Source: Bacteroidaceae bacterium
GTDB taxonomy: Bacteria > Bacteroidota > Bacteroidia > Bacteroidales > Bacteroidaceae
DNA: 37,481 nucleotides
Direction: 5' to 3'
Assembly: GCA_016292045.1 (NCBI GenBank)
Contig: JAEEZX010000003.1
Location: 1-37,481 of the forward strand
Below, in pieces: positions 32,767 to 37,481 of the stretch. The position numbers were made by a program, and so were the translations under genes. How positions within the stretch are numbered: the first letter of the stretch is position 1; each line of letters starts with the position of its first letter. The notes under the pieces were generated by a model. It was given only the letters and a program-made list of their open reading frames with translations, had not been told where the DNA came from and ran no database searches.

Positions 32767-33934
32767 GCTTTGTAACCTTGTTGTCGTATGCATCCTTCAA
32801 TGCTTCTAATTGAGCCTTAGAATTATGATTTCCACGTAAATATTCGGAAAGAAGTCCTTTCAGGTGATAATCCCATAGTTTTGAAAATGCTTGTTCAATT
32901 CCAAATTCTTTATAGTAAAGTAGTTTGCGGAAACATGCTGCGCCTATCTGATAGGCTTCACCCAACCCAAGATCTGGTTCGAGAATGGCATCATTAAGAG
33001 CTGTCATCCTCTCCTTGATTTCTTTCTTTTCATCCTCAGAGAAGTCTTTACTCTCAGCAATCATATTCTGATAGCTCTCCTCCGCTGTAACTTCCACCTT
33101 AGCAAAACGCCTCTGCATAGCAAAGTCCATATCCTCAACGCTTCGGTCTATATCATTCATAGTCCCAATAATATAGACATTTTCAGGAACAAAGAATCCG
33201 TTCTTGAAAACATCACCTTCTTCTATCATATTTTGATATTGGGTGCATACTCTCCCTTTTTTGCCTCTGTAATCCGGATCTATAGAAAAGAACAACTCAC
33301 CAAATATCTTTGATATTTCGCCTCTGTTTATTTCGTCAATGATAAATACATATTTTAAGGAAAAAAAATCAACATGTTCCAAATAATTATCCTTAATATA
33401 ATTACAAATACATTCTACAACTGAGCAATTGTCTAAACCTACAAGACAATTAATAATTGATGAATCAGTTGTATGAAGGACACCGTCATTAGTTTCAATA
33501 TTAATACCAGTACCAGCATCTCCCTCAAAACTAACCTTATATGTGGTATTATCCGTACCCCCTTGTATTATATATTTATTATCGCCACAAACAGTTTTGA
33601 ATTTTTGCAACGCACATCGTGCATCCTCTTGACTAATTGCCATTTGAGATAATCTCTTATTAATAATCACATTACGACAAAATTCTTTGAATACGCCGTC
33701 CTTACGCTCAAATCCTATCTGCCCATCATTCTTCTTAATTGGTCGCAATCCTTCTATGAAATCAGAATAGTCATATGACGGATGGAATTGTACAAAACCT
33801 ATTTCTGCTCCCATCTCTTCCGCAATGGCTTTTGCCATAAACGTCTTTCCCGTTCCTGGCGCCCCTGTAAGAATCAAATTCTTATTCGCTTCTAGCAATT
33901 TGATGTATTTTTCGTATTTGTCTGTTGTGTCCAT
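32738..33934 (-). CDS. mcrB: McrB-like AAA+ GTPase, second copy (short middle region)
   Basis: A 398-residue motor subunit. It begins directly with the AAA+ core: Walker A GAPGTGKT (24-31), then FHPSYDYSDFIEGLRP. Walker B is VFIIDEINRGE with D200 and E201. The McrB consensus MNxxDRS is MNDIDRS (259-265), which marks GTP rather than ATP use. It lacks the N-terminal DNA-recognition domain of E. coli McrB. A divergent middle segment (about 85-190) differs completely from the paralogue next door, while the ends are nearly the same. Overlaps mcrC. Confidence 0.9.
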   Translation of the reverse strand: MDTTDKYEKYIKLLEANKNLILTGAPGTGKTFMAKAIAEEMGAEIGFVQFHPSYDYSDFIEGLRPIKKNDGQIGFERKDGVFKEFCRNVIINKRLSQMAISQEDARCALQKFKTVCGDNKYIIQGGTDNTTYKVSFEGDAGTGINIETNDGVLHTTDSSIINCLVGLDNCSVVECICNYIKDNYLEHVDFFSLKYVFIIDEINRGEISKIFGELFFSIDPDYRGKKGRVCTQYQNMIEEGDVFKNGFFVPENVYIIGTMNDIDRSVEDMDFAMQRRFAKVEVTAEESYQNMIAESKDFSEDEKKEIKERMTALNDAILEPDLGLGEAYQIGAACFRKLLYYKEFGIEQAFSKLWDYHLKGLLSEYLRGNHNSKAQLEALKDAYDNKVTKHEESNQDNG

Positions 33935-33995
33935 CTCTACAAAATTATATGGTTGGGATGAAGTTGGTCTATATATTGTCCGTATCAGTATCCTC

Positions 33996-35519
33996 TTATA
34001 TTACATCAATATTGTCGTATGCTTTCTTAAATGCTTCTAATTGAGCCTTAGAATTATGATTTCCACGTAAATACTCGGAAAGAAGCCCTTTTAGGTGATA
34101 ATCCCAAATCATTGAAAATGCTTGTTTAATTCCGAATTCCTTGTAGTCTAGCAGCTTACGGAAATATGCTGCGCCTATTTGATAGGCTTCGCCCAATCCA
34201 AGATCTGGTTCGAGAATAGCATCATTAAGAGCAGCCATCCTCTTTTTGATTTCTTTCTTTTCATCCTCAGAGAAGTCACTACTCTCAGCTATGATGTTCT
34301 GATAGCTCTCCTCTGCTGTAACTTTTTCAAATGCGAAACGACGATGCATGGCGAAATCTATACTCTCCACACTACGGTCAATGTCATTCATCGTGCCAAT
34401 GATATAAACATTGTTTGGCATGTAAAATCCATGTCTAAACACATCAGCATTATGAGGGTCGAAATTATTATCACCTTCTTTGGGAATAAGGTTTTGGTAT
34501 TGTGTTTGAACCTTATTGTCATTTCCTTTTTCATCGTATTCCCCTCTATAGCCTGGGTCAATGGAGAAGAATAGCTCGCCGAAAATCTTTGATACTTCTC
34601 CACGGTTTATTTCATCTATAATAAATACTGCAGGAAGATATTGGACTTCATAATGAGATTTTGCATAATGTATTACCCAAGCGAAAAGAGCCATATATGA
34701 TTTAGCGACCTTGGCTATATCATAATTCTTAATCTTGTTATCCCAAGCAATAGCGTTATCAGAAACAGCGTGATTGTTGATAGCTTTTTCTATATCCTCT
34801 TGAGAAGGACTATTTATTCTATAAATATTTAAAGCTTGGGACGAAATGACATCTGTAGTGGACGAGCCACTTTTCATTAAATATTGAAATAGCTGAAATG
34901 AGTTTTCAATTTCATCTACCCATTGTGTTTCTTCGAATTTAATGGAATATGCCCATGTACGGTCAGAGCCTTCAGATGTAATTCCATCTTCTTCCACTGA
35001 AAAAACAGTAGAGTAATCATACATAAAGTAAACAAAATTGCCATCATGATCCAAAATGTTTCTAACAGCCTCGTAATAACCTTCTGAATAAATCTCAAAT
35101 AGGGAATTTGACATAAGAGAACCTTTTGTATCAGACTTTCTTTTGATGATAGCAGCATCTAAAGATTTAATACAAAAATCTTTGAATACTCCATTGACTC
35201 GCTTAAACCCTAATTGATTATCAGATTTCATTGTCGGCCTCAAGCCCTCAACAAAATCAGAATAATCATAAGAAGGGTGAAACTGAACCATCTTGCAAAT
35301 TTTCTTAGATAGTTGGTCTGCTATCCTATTCTCTGCTTGTACTTTCAGGGGTTCAACATTAGCCATATTCCCATAACAGTTGACATTTTTAAGCATTAAA
35401 GCTTTTGCAATTTCCCTTGCTATAAAAGTCTTACCCGTTCCAGGTGCTCCTGTCAAAATCAAATTTTTGTTTGCTTCCAGCAATTGAATGTATTTATTGT
35501 ATTTTTCTTTTGTTGTCAT
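33996..35519 (-). CDS. mcrB: McrB-like AAA+ GTPase, first copy (long middle region)
   Basis: A 507-residue paralogue of the downstream McrB. Walker A GAPGTGKT (24-31), FHPSYDYSDFVEGLRP (80-95), Walker B VFIIDEINRGE with D302 and E303, and MNDIDRS (377-383) are all intact. The middle insert (about 120-295) is longer than in the other copy and unrelated to it, and could hold DNA- or partner-binding function. The last 100 residues differ from the other copy at only about ten places. It starts 82 nt after the HTH regulator gene; the second copy starts 61 nt later. No promoter is visible in either gap. Confidence 0.9.
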   Translation of the reverse strand: MTTKEKYNKYIQLLEANKNLILTGAPGTGKTFIAREIAKALMLKNVNCYGNMANVEPLKVQAENRIADQLSKKICKMVQFHPSYDYSDFVEGLRPTMKSDNQLGFKRVNGVFKDFCIKSLDAAIIKRKSDTKGSLMSNSLFEIYSEGYYEAVRNILDHDGNFVYFMYDYSTVFSVEEDGITSEGSDRTWAYSIKFEETQWVDEIENSFQLFQYLMKSGSSTTDVISSQALNIYRINSPSQEDIEKAINNHAVSDNAIAWDNKIKNYDIAKVAKSYMALFAWVIHYAKSHYEVQYLPAVFIIDEINRGEVSKIFGELFFSIDPGYRGEYDEKGNDNKVQTQYQNLIPKEGDNNFDPHNADVFRHGFYMPNNVYIIGTMNDIDRSVESIDFAMHRRFAFEKVTAEESYQNIIAESSDFSEDEKKEIKKRMAALNDAILEPDLGLGEAYQIGAAYFRKLLDYKEFGIKQAFSMIWDYHLKGLLSEYLRGNHNSKAQLEAFKKAYDNIDVI

Positions 35520-35601
35520 ATTGATTGGATATTAGTTAATTGAACATGGAATATTTATTTATACTTGTGGATTACTTTTGTGTGAACACAACTTAATTTT
35601 A

Positions 35602-36354
35602 TTATTCGTTTACAATCTGTCTCTTTTTCTGCTTTTGTGCCTTATTTGCAATTTTAGCTGCTTCAAATGCTGCGCGTCTTGCTCTCCATGCAATGGACTT
35701 AACATCAATGTCACCTTCAACAGCATCAAACTTTTTGCTAAGTTCGGCTATGTCGCGCTTTGTTTCTTCGAGTAAGGCTTTAAAACTAGATATTTCACGC
35801 TGCATAGCAGCGAGATTAGCTAGAATTGTTTCATATTCTCCAGAAGTAGTAATAGTGTTCTCTTTCTTCTTTTGGTCGCTACGCAGAGGATTGGGGTCTA
35901 TAATTACATCGAATGGATCTAGTTCGAAAGCTTCACAAACTGTTAGTAAGCGTGCGACGGGCAAACGTGTTTCGGCAAGCAGAGACTTCTGAAGATTATA
36001 ATAACTTATTCCTGTTGCTTTGGCGGCTTTTTGCCAAGTAATATCAGGGCGACTACTTACAACACTTTTTAGTCTCTCAGCGTTGTAATAACAGGGTTGG
36101 TAATTATCAACAATGTAATCATCTCGACGACCAATTTCGTTGTTTTTCCCTAATGAAAAAAAACGTCGAACAGGAATGTGCAGGCCATTAGCTATTGCAA
36201 GTAACTTTTGTATAGTGATGTTCTCTGGTGCATTCATAATTTCGTACCAAGTCGTACTAGATATTGATACCGCCTCTCTTATCTTTGGGGTGGACATGAA
36301 AAGAACATTTTTCAAAGAGATGATAAGCCCTGTATTTAAGCCAATTTTATCCAT
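35602..36354 (-). CDS. Tandem-HTH regulator with C-terminal coiled coil
   Basis: A 250-residue protein from ATG 36354 (MDKIGLNTGL). An in-frame ATG at 36450 lies upstream of the likely promoter and is rejected. Two XRE-like helix-turn-helix units are visible. The first (about 21-66) is STPKIREAVSISSTTWYEIM then ITIQKLLAIANGLHIPVRRF. The second (about 105-152) is ITWQKAAKATGISYYNLQKS then PVARLLTVCEAFELDPFDVI. A long coiled coil (about 172-215) and a basic tail follow. It leads the McrB-McrB-McrC run and probably controls it. Confidence 0.8.
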   Translation of the reverse strand: MDKIGLNTGLIISLKNVLFMSTPKIREAVSISSTTWYEIMNAPENITIQKLLAIANGLHIPVRRFFSLGKNNEIGRRDDYIVDNYQPCYYNAERLKSVVSSRPDITWQKAAKATGISYYNLQKSLLAETRLPVARLLTVCEAFELDPFDVIIDPNPLRSDQKKKENTITTSGEYETILANLAAMQREISSFKALLEETKRDIAELSKKFDAVEGDIDVKSIAWRARRAAFEAAKIANKAQKQKKRQIVNE

Positions 36355-36386
36355 TGTATAATTTCTGTTTCTTTTGTTTACAGCCA

Positions 36387-36394
36387 CAAAGATA
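36387..36394 (-). promoter_or_regulatory. -7 promoter element for the HTH-mcrBC operon
   Basis: On minus, TATCTTTG fits TAnnTTTG and lies 32 nt before ATG 36354. A TTTC (not TTTG) sits at the 19-nt spacing. Confidence 0.6.
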
Positions 36395-36508
36395 GAAATT
36401 AATTTCCAAAATCGAAATAATTTTTCTAAAATTGTTTTATTAAACAACAAAAATCAGCACAAACAGGCATATTCATGGTTCTATTTTTACACATACGTTG
36501 CTCATACA

Positions 36509-36552
36509 CCTCTCATGGACCTCTCATGGACTTCTCATAGACCTCTCTATCC
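36509..36552. repeat. 11-bp degenerate tandem repeat, 4 copies
   Basis: CCTCTCATGGA, CCTCTCATGGA, CTTCTCATAGA and CCTCTCTATCC lie head to tail from 36509 to 36552. Confidence 0.85.
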
Positions 36553-37052
36553 GAACTCTGTCTCCAAGGTCATGTTGCTCTCATGTTAAAGTCATGTTCA
36601 ACTCCAATTAAACTCCGATTGATGTTTGAAAATTCGTAAAAATCTTGTACAACATGAAACTGTGACATCAGGTAGCGAAATTTACGGGATAACTATAGAG
36701 AAATATTTTCCTAGGCAGGGAAAAAGTTTTTCATAGTATAAGCGCAAAAAGGAATCGCTTTTAAGAACGTAAAATTTCTTAACGGTAAATGCTATGCCCA
36801 AGTCCTTGCCATCTCCTTACTTGGGAGGAAGTGCCTTTATCTCAGCATCAATCACATAAACATCACATGGTTTTCGCTATCTCGAAGTTCTGCTTCATAT
36901 AATTGGCAGCGTCTGCTGAGCTCATCGGCGATTGCTGCGATTCGGTTATCTTCCGCAGCTTGCGCTCCGTCGCTTCCTTGTGGAATTGGTTGAGGTAGGT
37001 CGTGATGCATCACTTATTTCTACTTTCTTGTTGGAAAGGTAAAAAATTTAGT

Positions 37053-37068
37053 TGACAAGTAGACAAGT
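37053..37068. repeat. 8-bp repeat, 2 copies, inverse of the 3746-3800 array
   Basis: TGACAAGT and AGACAAGT; on minus these read ACTTGTCT ACTTGTCA, the same units as in the array near the left end. Confidence 0.65.
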
Positions 37069-37156
37069 AAATGGGAAAAAAAGTGCAATAACGTGAAAAT
37101 TTGGATTTCTACGGCCAAATATCCACATTGTAGCTCGCCGGCAGCCCGGTCGTTTG

Positions 37157-37193
37157 GGAACGGCGCTCCGGTTACTTCGGAACAGCGCTCCGG
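37157..37193. repeat. 22-bp spaced direct repeat
   Basis: GGAACGGCGCTCCGG at 37157 and GGAACAGCGCTCCGG at 37179 match at 14 of 15 bases with a 22-bp period. Each unit can also fold on itself (GGAGCGCC-type inverted half-sites). Confidence 0.7.
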
Positions 37194-37412
37194 AAGTTGC
37201 CTTCGCTTCGCTCGGCCTCATATGTCCGTGACAAAAGAAGCGGAGTTTGCTCGCCCTTGCACTCTAAAATTTGTTGCTATGCACTCCAACACTTTTTCCA
37301 TATTAACCATACTCGTTTTCGCATTTTCGCATTTTCGCATGAAAAGAAAAGAGAGAAAGCGGCGAAAAGAGAGAAAAGAAATATAAAGAAAAGATATTAT
37401 AGTTAACTACGC

Positions 37413-37433
37413 ACTACTATATGCTATAGTAGT
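37413..37433. repeat. AT-rich perfect hairpin
   Basis: ACTACTATA and TATAGTAGT form a 9-bp perfect stem around a 3-nt loop (TGC). Confidence 0.7.
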
Positions 37434-37481
37434 TCATAGTTCCCTATAATTAGAAAAAACGGCATGCGAAAATCTCATGCG

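Larger units (their letters stand above)
36451..37481. other. Gene-poor right end with repeats and degenerate coding fragments
   Basis: No confident gene. On minus, 36852-37010 holds a 52-codon frame (MHHDLPQPIPQGSD) and, in another frame, a more protein-like stretch (ITTYLNQFHKEATERK to FEIAKTM, ending at 36863) followed in a third frame by DVYVIDAEIKALPPK. These look like remains of a frameshifted gene. The 97-codon plus frame at 37093-37386 is basic, repeat-derived and unconvincing. Repeats at 36509-36552, 37053-37068 and 37157-37193 and a hairpin at 37413-37433 are listed separately. Confidence 0.5.

Noticed and set aside
37093..37386. A 97-codon plus frame near the right end
   Set aside because: It translates the 22-bp repeats and an A-rich tail (RKERKRRKERKE); no protein signature.

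Overview
The window looks like part of a Bacteroidota chromosome, most likely Prevotella or a close relative. Many genes follow the Bacteroidota -7 promoter element TAnnTTTG. Several protein families are typical of that phylum: a Porin_10-like outer-membrane protein, DUF4468, DUF1573, DUF2264, an ilv operon carrying an acyl-ACP thioesterase, and a BT4734-like protein. The genus is inferred from overall style, not proved.

Layout. (1) Positions 1-3176, minus strand, AT-richer: an accessory operon of a WYL regulator, a YopX-like protein, a PD-(D/E)XK-like protein, a DEDDh exonuclease and a RhuM-family protein cut by the window edge. (2) 3177-3913: gene-free, rich in short tandem repeats. (3) 3914-17072, plus strand, GC-richer core: a secreted glutathione peroxidase, tRNA-Arg (on minus), riboflavin synthase, a TolC/MacA/MacB-type export operon, DUF4468, a putative porin, an oxidoreductase, DUF1573, DUF2264 and a twin-ABC ATPase. 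(4) 17082-23879, minus strand: the branched-chain amino acid operon ilvD-ilvB-ilvN-thioesterase-ilvC, followed after a terminator by a nitrilase-family amidase. (5) 24154-28648: a FucO-like alcohol dehydrogenase, a reverse rubrerythrin, tRNA-Gly, a sigma-factor/A1S_2505 fusion divergent from a vWA protein, and a GNAT acetyltransferase. (6) 28649-37481, strongly AT-rich accessory block, minus strand: a tandem-HTH regulator, two McrB-like ATPases, McrC, a BT4734-like protein split into two frames, and several small genes that were found by eye; two of these frames carry an in-frame TAA.

How the genes work together. The ilv block would make valine, isoleucine and leucine precursors. The TolC-MacA-MacB set would form one tripartite exporter. 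Peroxidase and rubrerythrin fit an anaerobe handling peroxide. Both AT-rich ends look like horizontally acquired defence or mobile-element cargo. The right end carries a Type IV (McrBC) modification-dependent restriction system with an unusual pair of McrB subunits. The left end is an uncharacterised nuclease operon under a WYL regulator. The best candidates for something undescribed are the WYL nuclease operon, the sigma/A1S_2505-vWA pair and the dual-McrB system.
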